Below are positions 37,671 to 48,540 of a stretch of 64,000 bases of DNA, piece after piece (position 1 is the first letter of the stretch; every line of letters begins with the position of its first letter). Made by a program: the position numbers and the translations under genes. The notes beneath the pieces were generated by a model, which worked only from the letters and a program-made list of their open reading frames with translations, was not told the origin of the DNA and did not search any database. The DNA is from Mya arenaria (taxonomy: Eukaryota > Mollusca > Bivalvia > Myida > Myidae), in assembly GCF_026914265.1 (NCBI RefSeq), contig NC_069135.1, positions 34,233,756-34,297,755 of the forward strand, written 5' to 3'.

Positions 37671-38060
37671 TAAAGGGACTAGACACCGATGATACAATTG
37701 CAAGAAAAAAAAGAAAATTGTCAAAAACGACACATGCATCTGTATGTTTATTGGCATTTTTCCAATTCGAAATTTACTAGGTTTGTCTACCACGTAAATT
37801 CCAGTAAGTTTAAAAATAGCGTCGGTATAATTATCTGTACCCATAAACATATATGATTTAAACTTGAAAACCATAATGCACTATTTTTAAACGGGGACAC
37901 ATTGATGAAACAGCAACATGATTTTTGCGTTTATTATTTAAACCATGTAAAGTGACGTATCATCGGCCTCCTACTAACTGGCATTGACAATTCTAGGCTT
38001 GTTTTGAGGAAATACTGTTTTTGCCGATTTTTGAACAATCTGGTGTCTAGCCCATTTAAA
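37671..38060. mobile_element. MITE, AAAGGGACTAGACACC family
   Basis: TTAAAGGGACTAGACACC at the left is inverted at the right as GGTGTCTAGCCCATTTAAA. The interior of about 350 bases has no reading frame of substance. It is similar in layout, but not in sequence, to the element at 17,532. Confidence 0.75.
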
Positions 38061-38665
38061 GCCCCTTGCTGGTATTGTACCTTAAATGTTCACCAAATAA
38101 TGCCTGAAATGATGCATGGATACTTAGATCCAGCAACATAAGAATACAGCATTCTCATTAAATATCTTGCAAATATGATACGGAAAAACAATCGTGTCAT
38201 GTAAGTTATGAAGTAGGTTTCAACTGATATTTATGGTTTCAAATGCCGTTTATAAATTTGCTTGATCACTCACTTTGCCGTTATCAATAGGAATAAATTT
38301 AACCTTTTGGGTAATAATATAAATGTATTATTATATTTATCAAAAGGAGAAGGAATTAGAAACGCCTGTTCTGGCTCTATGCTTATTCAATTATTGATAC
38401 TGAAAACAGCACGCTTTTATCAACATAGTTTTAAATACCATTTTTCATCCATTGGGAGAGATAAAAGCAAACCAGAAGAATGAACCTGCCTGCTCTACAT
38501 TTTTATACATGGACGGTATACGCCAATTGTATGTTAGTGTCAATCTTGATCACTGTAATACCAAACGGTTTGATTACATAATTCTGTAATGCAATGCAAA
38601 CGTTAACTTAAACATTTTAACTCGGCACCATGATAAATTCCGTAAAACGTAAGGCTATGGTACCT

Positions 38666-39020
38666 TTAATGTTGCATTCTCACAGATTGAAAGTTTTGAC
38701 AACATTGTTTTTGTCTTGAAACGAGCCAAGTCTTTTGCGAAAATGCATGGATACTATTGATGTAAGACTGCAGACACAAAATAAGATCGCAGGTCTACAT
38801 GTTTGTGTTATGATGTATTATGCGTTTTTTTATTAATGTGTTAGTAACTCTTTTAGCCATAATACAAACACATTAATTTTGTACGAAAACATGAGAAACG
38901 GCTATCAGATCATTTGTCAGCAGTCTTATTTCACTGGTTTTCAGATATTTACGCAAAAACTGGCTCGTTCCAAGACAAAACAATAACAAAAAAAGTTCAA
39001 TCTGTGTGAGTGCAGCTTTC
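38666..39020. mobile_element. MITE, CACTCTCACAG family, copy 3
   Basis: The ends are TTGCATTCTCACAGATTG and CAATCTGTGTGAGTGCAGC. This copy is somewhat more diverged at its left end than copies 2 and 4. Confidence 0.8.
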
Positions 39021-39132
39021 ATGTAAAGCGGAGGCGAAAATGCAATTGTTTTCAGAGAAAAGTCCAATAGTGTAATTTGACTGATATCAAAATTATTCAA
39101 GAATTATTTATAACAATTTTAATATAACCTAC

Positions 39133-42100
39133 CACAATGGACCTCCCGAATATGGATCCGTTGCCATAGAGAGTGGATGCGGCGTCGTTGATGTCCATAT
39201 TTACCTCGCCGTACATGTTGCTGATGAAGTCACCAAGGTGACCGCTCGTCCTGGATTGTATGTGAGTATCCAAATGCAATTTAGCTGTGTAGTTACAGTA
39301 ATGTGAACTCTTGAGTTTTAGTACTTAAGATCATTGGTCTTTTTGTCTACTACATTGCATAAAACAATGTGAGTATTGGTAAACAAATACTTTGAAACCA
39401 AACATTTCATTATATTTTTTCATATTGTTCGTTTTATGCACGTATGTCAAACTTGCATTTTTCCGTTTGCAAAGTTAATTAAACGCATACAGTACCGTTG
39501 GTTTCAACGAAGAGAGTTTAATAAAAGTTGTTCCATGAAGATGTTGATCTATATAGTATTACTATGAAGTTAACATTTCAACCCAACATACGCTTGTGTA
39601 GAGTGTATAGGGCCCACTGCCCTACATCCCCGTGTGACGTCGCCATATTTGTGCACTTCGAGCTTGTAAAACTTGCCCCACATTCCCACCGTGGGCATCC
39701 CGTCAATCCGAACTGACACTCGCAACGGACCGGCCTCGCCGCTCTTTACCTGCAATGATGCCCCATTTAGTCTGTATGTGTAGTTTTGTAGTTAGTTCTG
39801 GCTGAACAGAAAGTCAAGGTCCCCGCTATTCCTTGGACCTGGGTGTGGGGGGGGGGGGGGGGGGTTGGAGGGGGCGTGGTTACAGTTGACTGGTGCATAA
39901 CAGTGTATATTTAATCAAGGTATTCGATTGAAATGCATTGGACTCCAATTTGTGGAGGTTTTCGCAAATGTTACAGAAAACAATTCTAAGAATATTTTAC
40001 AAATCGAAGTTTTTATCAACTGTAACTCATGTAACATCAACGTAACATGGGTGTACTACCCTGTAACTTGCTTGGAATTTCAATTTGTGTAGGGTTTTGT
40101 AATTGAAGCAAAAGTAAACAGTGAAACGAGGTTAAAAACTCGCGACGTTATTGTCTGTATTTTATCCTGTTACACATGTAAATTGAACATAAGCACCCTG
40201 TTAAATGCATTGAAAGCCGCTTTGTACTACATCGAATTGTTACCCATTGATCTTAACATAGTTGCACAAATCTCATGACCTATCTCTGGGCTTGTCCCTC
40301 TATTTTCCAGTGTATTTTGGGGAAATTATCTAAGCCGAGAATCAAAACCGGGCTAGACAACGAACACTTAACCTTAAGTATGCTCTCGATTCTTATGTTT
40401 ACAATGAGTTCAATGATATACGATCACATTGTTCTTTACACCAATGTGTACATAAGTATGTATGAGTGCTCTGATTGGGTATGAGACCACAAGTTCAGCA
40501 ACTCGTTAATTGTAATTTTGTAAATGTTTACGCAAAAGCGATCACAATGGCGGACGGTTTCGTTGATTTATTGTCGACTGTCAGGCTATTGATAAGGAAT
40601 ACACTTGGTATATTTGGAAAGAGTTAAGCCACAATCAACCACTTAAAAGCTGCACGCTCACAGATTTATCGTTTTTACAACTATTTTATTTTTTCTCATG
40701 TAAAGAGCATTTTTTTGCGTAAATATCTGCAAACCAATAATAAAAGATTACTGAGAAAATATCAGATCGCAGATTTGCATATTTCCGTTCGAAAATTAAT
40801 GTTTTATGGCTTAAACCGACGGTTTAAGAAAAACGCATAAAACATTAATTTTAGAACTTAAATATAAAAATATGCGATCTAAATTTTTGTCAGCATTCTT
40901 ATATTACTGGTTTCCATGGATTTTTGCCAAAAATAGCTCGTTCCAAGACAAAAAATTGAAAAGTTGTCAAAACGTTCAATCTGTGAGAGTGCAGCTTTAA
41001 CATAACCTTGAAATGCTTAGCTCATATGCAAACAACGGTTTATGGACGTTCCTAACTTAAATATATATACAAATAATGGTAAATGTTTTGTATTGCGTTT
41101 GATGACGTTTTAGAGACGGGGACAATGACTTTACTCATAGACAAATAGCAATATTTTGTAGTAGAATACCATACCTTTTGAATCAGCTGAATTGTTCCGA
41201 ACACATCAGATATTTGACGAGAGTTTCGAACATGTGGAACCAGATGACACTCTCCATGTAATGTTTCTGTAAGAAAAACGAGTTGAATTTAAGAAAAATA
41301 AAGAAATAAAATTATTTATCAACAAGAAATGCAACAAAAAAAAAAACAAATGGGGGAAGGGGGTGGATTAAAGTCGATTTAAATTATGTTGTTAAAAAAG
41401 TATAATATATGTTACGCCTTTCACCTTTATCCGCCACTGGCACCGGAATTTCAAACTTTAATTATTTCTTTTAAAATTAAAAAAAACAATCTTATGATTT
41501 CAAACAATAATTTACGATGCCAGAAATGGAAAAAAATATTGATTTTTTTTTCAATAAAATGCACTTTGTACTGTACAGTAAACTGTGCATATCTTTAAAC
41601 ATTTTTTTTCTCAATTTTGGCATAGTTATTTTAAGTATGATATTTTCTTGATTAAAAAATGAGTTTGAAATCTGTTGCTAGTGATCTTTTCAAATTTCAA
41701 ATGCTACCATAATTATGTGGGGTTATCAGACATCATAGATAAACATAACCGTGATTAATATGATACGATGATCAGCTTTATTGATTTTTGAAAACCATTA
41801 AGATGCTATTTATGTATTGAAACACTCATGAACGTGACATTGACATTTGAGAAAAAGAATATTAACATTATATTTGAAATCTCGATAAACATCGCACATA
41901 TAACTAATTATTATAATTAACATTCGAAGCAGTTGAAAACTTTTACGCATCGTGACCTTGACATTTGAGATAAGGAAATAAAATTAGCATTACTTTATGA
42001 CTCTCGATAAATATCGCACATATTTCGAATTATTATAATTAAAATTCGAATCAGATAAAAGCTATTTTGCAACAGTGCATACAAAATGTCTATCAGTAAT

Positions 42101-45100
42101 ATTACGTTTATCTTAATTATGAATTTGATATATAAGCCGAGTACATTGTACATGAGTAAATTCTATTTTTAAAGATGCACTCTTACTCCCAAATAAGATT
42201 AACCGAAACTAATGAAATTGTTTTAACATATCAAAAAGGATGAATAACTGTCGAAAACAATGGTTCTTACGAAGAATACCGAGTTTAATTTGAAAGAAAG
42301 GTGCACAAAACACGGTATTTCTACCTTATGAGATCCTACACCACAGTAAATCTTTAACCACCCAACAATCATTTAAATGTTGCGTTTTCAGCCATTAAAT
42401 ACACGGCTGCAATGTATTATCAGTAATTAATATTTTCCATAAATGCATTATTTAATGAGTAGTTAAAGGCTTATCACACAAAATAATGTTTGTTTTACAC
42501 GTGTTTGTATTGATTTTGAATAAGAGTGTCACTTAAACGATTTACCTCACGTTCTATATAAAAACTAGTGTTGATATTGTGCAATAGTAATACATCGTAT
42601 GCACACGTTCTGCATTTTAAATTAAGTAACACGTTTACGATTTGTATTCATAATCTGAAAATATCACCATAAAAAACATAACATCATGAATATCAATGAT
42701 GAATAGTTCAAAAAATGTTCCGGAAAAGATCTCATTTTACCGACGAAGATGAAAATACCTTCATTAATTATGAAGTATCATGCATTATCCATTTTAAGAT
42801 AACTTTCGTTAGCACATGCAATCTTTTGCCTTTATATATCAAACGCAGTGGATTAAACAGTAATCCATACATTGTAGTCTTATCCTTATATTCATAAAAC
42901 TTCTTAAGTCACTTACATACTTAAGTCACTTCCATACTTAAGTCACTTCCATACTTAAGTCACTTCCATACTTAAGTCACTTCCATACTTAAGTCACTTC
43001 CATTCCATACTTAAGTCACTTCCATACCTAAGTCACTTCCATACTTAAGTCACTTCCATACTTAAGTCACTTCCATACTTAAGTCACTTCCATACTTAAG
43101 TCACTTCCATTCCATACTTAAGTCACTTCCATACTTAAGTCACTTCCATACTTAAGTCACTTTCCTAACTTTAGTATCTCCTTCGTGATATGAAGTAAAA
43201 AATAAAGAATTTCCAAAATTCATTATTTTCATTGAACACATTGAAAAAAAAAGCATACTTGAATGTTAAAATCACTTATACCTTTCTTTTAATTCGACCA
43301 TGAAACATTTAAGCATTCAACTTAATTTAGGAAATGTCTTAAGATGTTTTAAGAATACGACCCTGTAATCTTATCATCGTCGACTTTGAAAAAGTGGTAC
43401 TCAATATTAAACTTTCTTTATTCCTAAATACTGTCAAAACAACAGAAGTAGTATTGGGGAAACTAAAGTATGAGTCTCTGAACTATTATTTGGGCAACCT
43501 AAGTCTGAGTCTCTGAATTAATATTTGGGCAACTAAAGTCTGAGTCTCTGAACTATTATTTGGGCAACTAAAGTCTGAGTCTCTGAACTATTATTTGGGC
43601 AACTAAAGTCTGAGTCTCTGAACTATTATTTGGGCAACTAAAGTCTGAGTCTGTTAACCATGATTCGGGCAACTTTAGTATGAATCTTAGAATTACAATC
43701 TGGGCAACTAAAGTCTGAGTCTCTGAACTATTATTTGGCAACTAAAGTCTGAGTCTCTGAACTAATATTTGGGCAACTAAAGTCTGAGTCTCTGAACTAT
43801 TATTTGGGCAACTAAAGTATGAGTCTCTGAACTATTATTTGGGCAACCCAAGTCTAAGTATCTAAATTAATATTTGGGCAACTAAAGTCTGAGTCTCTGA
43901 ACTATTATTTGGGCCACTAAAGTCTGAGTCTCTGAACTATTATTTGGGCAACTAAAGTCTGAGTCTCTGAACTATTATTTGGGCAACTAAAGTCTGAGTC
44001 TCTGAACCATGATTCGGGCAACTTAAGTATGAATCTTAGAATTACAATCTGGGCAACTAAAGTCTGAGTCTCTGAACTATTATTTGGGCAACTAAAGTCT
44101 GAGTCTCTGAACTTTTATTTTGGGCAACTAAAGTCTGAGTCTCTGAACTATTATTTGGGCAACTAAAGTCTGAGTCTCTGAACCATGATTCGGGCAACTT
44201 AAGTATGAATCTTAGAATTACAATCTGGGCAACTAAAGTCTGAGTCTCTGAACTATTATTTGGCAACTAAAGTCTGAGTCTCTGAACTAATATTTGGGCA
44301 ACTAAGTCTGAGTCTCTGAACTATTATTTGGGCAACTAAAGTATGAGTCTCTGAACTATTATTTGGGCAACCCAAGTCTAAGTATCTAAATTAATATTTG
44401 GGCAACTAAAGTCTGAGTCTCTGAACTATTATTTGGGCCACTAAAGTCTGAGTCTCTGAACTATTATTTGGGCAACTAAAGTCTGAGTCTCTGAACTATT
44501 ATTTGGGCAACTAAAGTCTGAGTCTCTGAACCATGATTCGGGCAACTGAAGTATGAATCTTAGAATTACAATCTGGGCAACTAAAGTCTCAGTCTCTGAA
44601 CTATTATTTGGGCAACTAAAGCCTGAGTCTCTGAACTATTATTTGGGCAACTAAAGTCTGAGTCTCTGAACTATTATTTGGGCAACTAAAGTCTGAGTCT
44701 CTGAATTATTATTTGGGCAACTAAAGTCTGAGTCTCTGAACTATTATTTTGGGCAACTAAAGTCTGAGTATCTGAACTATTATTTTGGGCAACTAAAGTC
44801 TGAGTATCTGAACTATTATTTGGGCAACTGAAGTTGATGAATATGTTTATTATGCACTTCATTTCACTGTTTGAACATGTACTACACATATTTGGTAATT
44901 TCAATCATGCAAAGGAGACTACAGCCAATGACAAACCATATCCTAACCCTATCCCACACTCTACTAATGACCTTGTCCTGAATATGTTATTGCTTGATGG
45001 TACAACGAAGTGCAACTCTTATGCACAAGTCAATTGTAACCACGATCCCCAGGTCCGGGGGGATATCGGAGGAAATAGGCCGTGTTTTTACTTTCCACGT

Positions 45101-46716
45101 GCCCCCGCAGTGCCGAATGAATGCTGTGTTTTGTTTTCGCGCCGAAAAAAGCGGGAAATGAACCCTACTTAGGAGGTCGCTCAAGCTTGATGGCAGTAAT
45201 ATTTGTTTAAAAAACAAATGACAAAAACTCATTTCCGTGTCGTCTAAGACATTTTGTTGATAGATGTTGGGACAAGCGTGAAGATAGGTTAGTTGCTCAA
45301 AAACCTGTTTAACCCCAAGGCGGTAATCCACACATGTATAAGTGAAGATATGTTCATGTATGCGTTTTTATTGCGTCGTTTAGTGTCTGTAATAGGTCTA
45401 TACATTGGACCTTTTAACATGTTTTTTGCGAAGTATTTTGCTAATTGTCTCGTCTCTGTACTTTTTAAAAGTATTATTGAACCAGATAAACTGTACCTTC
45501 GTCCTTCTCCTGTTTGATAACGGCCCTGGTCACCTTTGGAGGAGGAGGAGGCGCGGCCCCCCATAGCCCGAACAGATCAAACTGGTTAATGTACTTGGTG
45601 TCTGTAAACAAAGAGGAAAGTTGTGTGTTATTCATTGTGGTAAATTTTCCAGAATTGAAATGCAATCTCAGTATACGCGTACAGGTGTCCGCCTCTCAAC
45701 CAACAAGATCTGGATTTGAACCCCACCAGGGTGAGGGTGGACCTTTGGTATAGGTGTCCGACTCTCACCAAACACGATGTGGGTTTGATCCCAACCAGAG
45801 AGAGGCATATTGGTATCGGTTTAAGCATCTCTCCAAGAGAGCTGTAGCCTCGATCTTCACCCGTGGTACTTTTTAATGGCCTGTCAACAAGTACAAAGTT
45901 CTGGATTCAGCCAAGGAAACTCGATAGTAATTCTATAAACAATCAACTTTCATTTCAATCTAGCTAAATTAATAAGTATGAATAGAAAATAAGATAACTA
46001 TACTACATCGTTTTTGACATATTATTCGGACACAACACACTGATTTTGTTTCGTGCTAAAATAATCTAAAAAGTTGTGTTATTTTAAAACAACCCGTAAA
46101 GCGGTTTTCCATTTTGCCTATGAACATAGCAGATTTGTGTAAAAGGAAATGAACGGTACCATTCACAGCACGAATGATGTTTTTTGGAAACATTATATCG
46201 CTTCCAAAAAGGCTATACCTTCTCTCCATCTCATTGGCCCTAATCAGGCATTCGGAACTCCTTGGCGTTTCTTCTATCGGAAACAACCTCTGATGTATGT
46301 CGGTATATCAGTAGAAGTACTTCGTGAATTTGTGCATAATAGTATAAGTTTACTGTAGTGTTTTAACATGTATGTTGTATATCTAAGTTTAATTGATTGC
46401 CAATTAAGTGAATTATTGCGAAAATAATTACGATTCCCAATAGTAAAGTTTCACTGCTATATTGAAATTCCAACGCAATTTAGTTGCAGCGTAGTTAACT
46501 ATAAAGATTTCTGACATTGTAAACCGTCCATATACATCCGAGTTTGTTTTCGATGGTAAATGGCCACGGAGTTCCGAATGCCTAACTAAATCAATGTATG
46601 ACGCCTTAATGCAGTTATCTGTCTAAATAAAAAAATGGCTTACCGGTAGGTCTTCCATTGATGGTGCTTACAAAACATGCAGCGATAACCACTGCATGCA
46701 ACCAGAGCACGTGCAT
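39133..46716 (-). CDS. Secreted Cu/Zn-SOD-like protein (dominin/cavortin type), 3' end missing
   Basis: Five exons in consistent phase (46716-46644, 45601-45497, 41266-41175, 39749-39592, 39250-39133) give 182 residues. The start MHVLWLHAVVIAACFVSTING is a signal peptide. A Pro-rich stretch (WGAAPPPPPK) precedes a Cu/Zn-SOD fold from about residue 80. Matches include DVFGTIQLIQK, GPLRVSVRIDGMP, VHKYGDVTRGC, SGHLGDF and GSIFGRSIV. In active SODs the first copper ligand pair is HVH; here it reads EVH (Glu 121, His 123). The zinc loop after VGPIHSTQ is much shortened, though HLGD keeps the bridging His and Asp positions. The last SOD strand exon was not found below 39,131. Molluscan dominin/cavortin are abundant haemolymph proteins of this kind with altered metal sites. 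The exon at 39,250 depends on the acceptor ATCCAG/GACGAG. Confidence 0.8.
39799..39899. mobile_element. GC-rich MITE, end fragment
   Basis: AAAGTCAAGGTCCCCGCTAT through GGCGTGGTTACAGTTGACTG and GTGCATAA matches the right-hand part of the copy at 11,717. A poly-G tract lies inside it. It occupies the SOD-like gene intron between the exons at 41,175 and 39,749. Confidence 0.65.
40642..41000. mobile_element. MITE, CACTCTCACAG family, copy 4
   Basis: The left end is CTTAAAAGCTGCACGCTCAC and the right end is GTGAGAGTGCAGCTTTAA. It contains an internal palindrome around TTAATGTTTTATGG. It lies in an intron of the SOD-like gene. Confidence 0.85.
42168..42538. mobile_element. MITE, CACTCTTATTC family, copy 2
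   Basis: It is the inverse of 20,047-20,427, from TTTAAAGATGCACTCTTACTC to GAATAAGAGTGTCACTTAAA. It lies in intron 2 of the SOD-like gene, not far from two minisatellites. Confidence 0.75.
42900..43165 (+). repeat. 17-bp minisatellite next to a MITE end
   Basis: About 15 units of ACTTAAGTCACTTCCAT, two of them with an extra TCCAT-type addition, run up to the start of a MITE-like segment (TCACTTTCCTAACTTTAG, 43,155 onward) that matches 19,515-19,706. The array motif looks like an amplified piece of that element's end. Confidence 0.85.
43160..43372. mobile_element. MITE copy matching 19,473-19,706
   Basis: The interior (AAGAATTTCCAAAATTCATTA and TTAGGAAATGTCTTAAGA) matches the copy at 19,515-19,706. 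The right end AAGAATACGACCCTG is the inverse of that copy's left end. Its own left end appears to be replaced by the 17-bp minisatellite. Confidence 0.55.
43452..44835 (+). repeat. 35-bp minisatellite with higher-order structure
   Basis: About 39 units contain GGGCAACTAAAGTCTGAGTC and TCTGAACTATTATTT. A marked variant (CCATGATTCGGGCAACTT then GAATCTTAGAATTACAATC) recurs at about 43,655, 44,005, 44,180 and 44,535. The array therefore carries larger repeats of about 175 and 350 bases. It lies in intron 2 of the SOD-like gene. Minus-strand frames of SSETQTLVAQ type arise from it and are not genes. Confidence 0.9.
45022..45172. mobile_element. GC-rich MITE, left fragment
   Basis: ATGCACAAGTCAATTGTAAC, CCAGGTCCGGGG and GGCCGTGTTTTTACTTTCC match the left half of the copy at 11,717. 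The right half is missing. A 112-residue plus-strand frame over it is incidental. Confidence 0.65.
45672..45900 (+). mobile_element. tRNA-related SINE with doubled head
   Basis: Two tRNA-like heads follow each other: ACAGGTGTCCGCCTCTCAAC with GGATTTGAACCCC, then AGGTGTCCGACTCTCACC with GGGTTTGATCCCA, as A-box- and B-box-like parts. The tail has GTGGTACTTTTTAATGGCCT, shared with the SINE at 6,668-6,815. It lies just upstream (minus strand) of exon 2 of the SOD-like gene. Confidence 0.65.
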
Positions 46717-47259
46717 TTTGCCGCGTTTAATTTTGAACCAAAAAATGTCTTTTTCAAAATGTTACCGCCTTTTTTAAAAGTCACATCTCACATAAAAAAC
46801 AACAGAAAAAATAATTCATAATTTGTATTTTCAATCACGAAATCGAATCCGAGGTTAAATTACTATCGAAAAAAAATGGTTTCAATAAAGACACTTGCGG
46901 TAACAATACTAATTGGTAACTAATTAGCAATATTAAAATCACTTGGCCATCATAAACAATACGCGAAACGTCTATGCGTCACCGTTTGTATTATTACTAA
47001 TACCGTATATAAAACAACTAATAAATATCAACACTTTGAAAACGATCGCTCATATAATACAAGTCTATTCTCGTTGATCATCGATCAAATACAATAAACA
47101 ATGCGAGATATTCGGAAAAAAGCAGGTTGGTCGCTCAATCAGATTTGTTTGTTGTTTCGGTATACTAATATCGTGTTGAAAGTTGTTATTTTATCTTCTT
47201 GTATAGGCGTACTCATTTATACGGTGGCATATAAATGCCTTAAGATAACCTGTTATTAC

Positions 47260-47700
47260 TTGTTATTACTTATTAAGTGGAATTCGCAAATCATAAGTAG
47301 ATAACCAGTCGTATAAATGCATTTATAGATAACTGGTAACACGAATCTTATCTAGTTAACCAGTTAGTAAGTTACTAAGTGGAACTCGCAAACCATAACT
47401 AGATAACCAGTTACTGCTACAAGCCAAAAATGCATTTATAGTTAAATGGTAACACGAAAATTACCTAGTTAACCAGTTATTTTGTTACTTATTAAGTGAC
47501 ATTCGCAAAGCATAACTAGTTTATGCTGTATTGCTAAAAAGGTATTAGGTGGCAGTTCTGGGCACTTTCAAATCAGTTTTTAGTCTTATGTCTTATTTAT
47601 CTGACCGAAAAAGTTTCACGAATAGTAACTCATGGTGGTATACAACTGCTATAACTTGTTAACGTTCGTGCATTGTTTCGTGTTAACGACATAATTTTGG
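47260..47700. repeat. Rearranged relative of the 816-1744 element
   Basis: Three passages alternate AAGTGGAATTCGCAAA-type and AACTAGATAACCAGTTA-type motifs. The segment then ends in CATGGTGGTATACAACTGCT and GTTAACGTTCG, the end motif of the 816-1744 element. Both locations carry the same set of motifs. Confidence 0.5.
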
Positions 47701-47759
47701 CAATAATTTTCTAGCTATGAAGTTAATATTCGTTGTACTTTTTTCGCAGTTCATACCGA

Positions 47760-48141
47760 AATTGCAGAAAAATACATTAAAAAGAAATAAAATATTCTGT
47801 TTTTAGGGAAGAGCAAACTTATGCCGGTACAGTCAAGAAGAAAACGTCACCTTCACCACAAGGACTATGCAATAGCTGATGTATGTTTTAAACTTTATCA
47901 GCTATATTGGAAACATCACGTTAGTACAACCAATCACGATACACCAATTTGCTGAAATGCGTTAGTTAAGGTATTTTACACTGTGCTCCTCAAAGACAAA
48001 ATTAATCGAGTATTAGTATTTGCTGACGGATTCCAGTTGTCAATGTCTTAGTTTTGAAACTCCTGATGTTCTGTCACACTTTATTTCGTATTTTCTTTTT
48101 TTGTAAAAAGTGCAATTTACGAACCATGAGCGAGTCCCTTT
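47760..48141. mobile_element. Partial MITE, GGGACTCGCTCATG family
   Basis: The right end ACCATGAGCGAGTCCCTTTC and preceding TCTTAGTTTTGAAACTCCTGATG match the copy at 17,532-17,887. The left end is not recognisable, so the start is approximate. Confidence 0.45.
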
Positions 48142-48465
48142 CAGACTCCGTTATGTAATGGAGATGACAGGGAAAAGTCCGGCAACCATTTATTTATTCT
48201 GTTATTTTGAATATTGATACAGTGATGAACAGTCATGTAGTCACCCAAGATAATAAACTATGAAAGATCGCATAAAGCTTATCAACGCGTATTACTCATG
48301 TGTGAACTATATGCGTGGGACTGTACCGCAAATAGATCACTGGGAAATGTCATGCATACTTGTAAACAAAGCTAACTTTTCGTTAGTCCGTTTTTGTTAA
48401 TATTCTTTTACTGGTAAAGAATGCTAATCATGGCGAAGAAGTTAACAACAATTGAGTTGTGTAAT

Positions 48466-48510
<45 letters not shown>

Positions 48511-48540
48511 CATCATCATCATCAGCAGCAGCAGCAGCAT
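48466..48540. repeat. (ATC)n/(CAG)n microsatellite
   Basis: A run of ATC triplets passes into five CAG triplets. It lies in an intergenic region and has no coding meaning there. Confidence 0.9.

Larger units (their letters stand above)
35669..39132. other. Intergenic, three MITEs
   Basis: It should contain the promoter and any 5' exon of the acidic gene and the missing last exon of the SOD-like gene; I could not locate either. MITEs are at 37,105-37,454, 37,671-38,060 and 38,666-39,020. The rest is AT-rich without exon signals. Confidence 0.45.

Noticed and set aside
44057-44904. Minus-strand frames with repeated SSETQTLVAQ
   Set aside because: They arise from the 35-bp minisatellite, whose unit length is not a multiple of three, so the frames break up.
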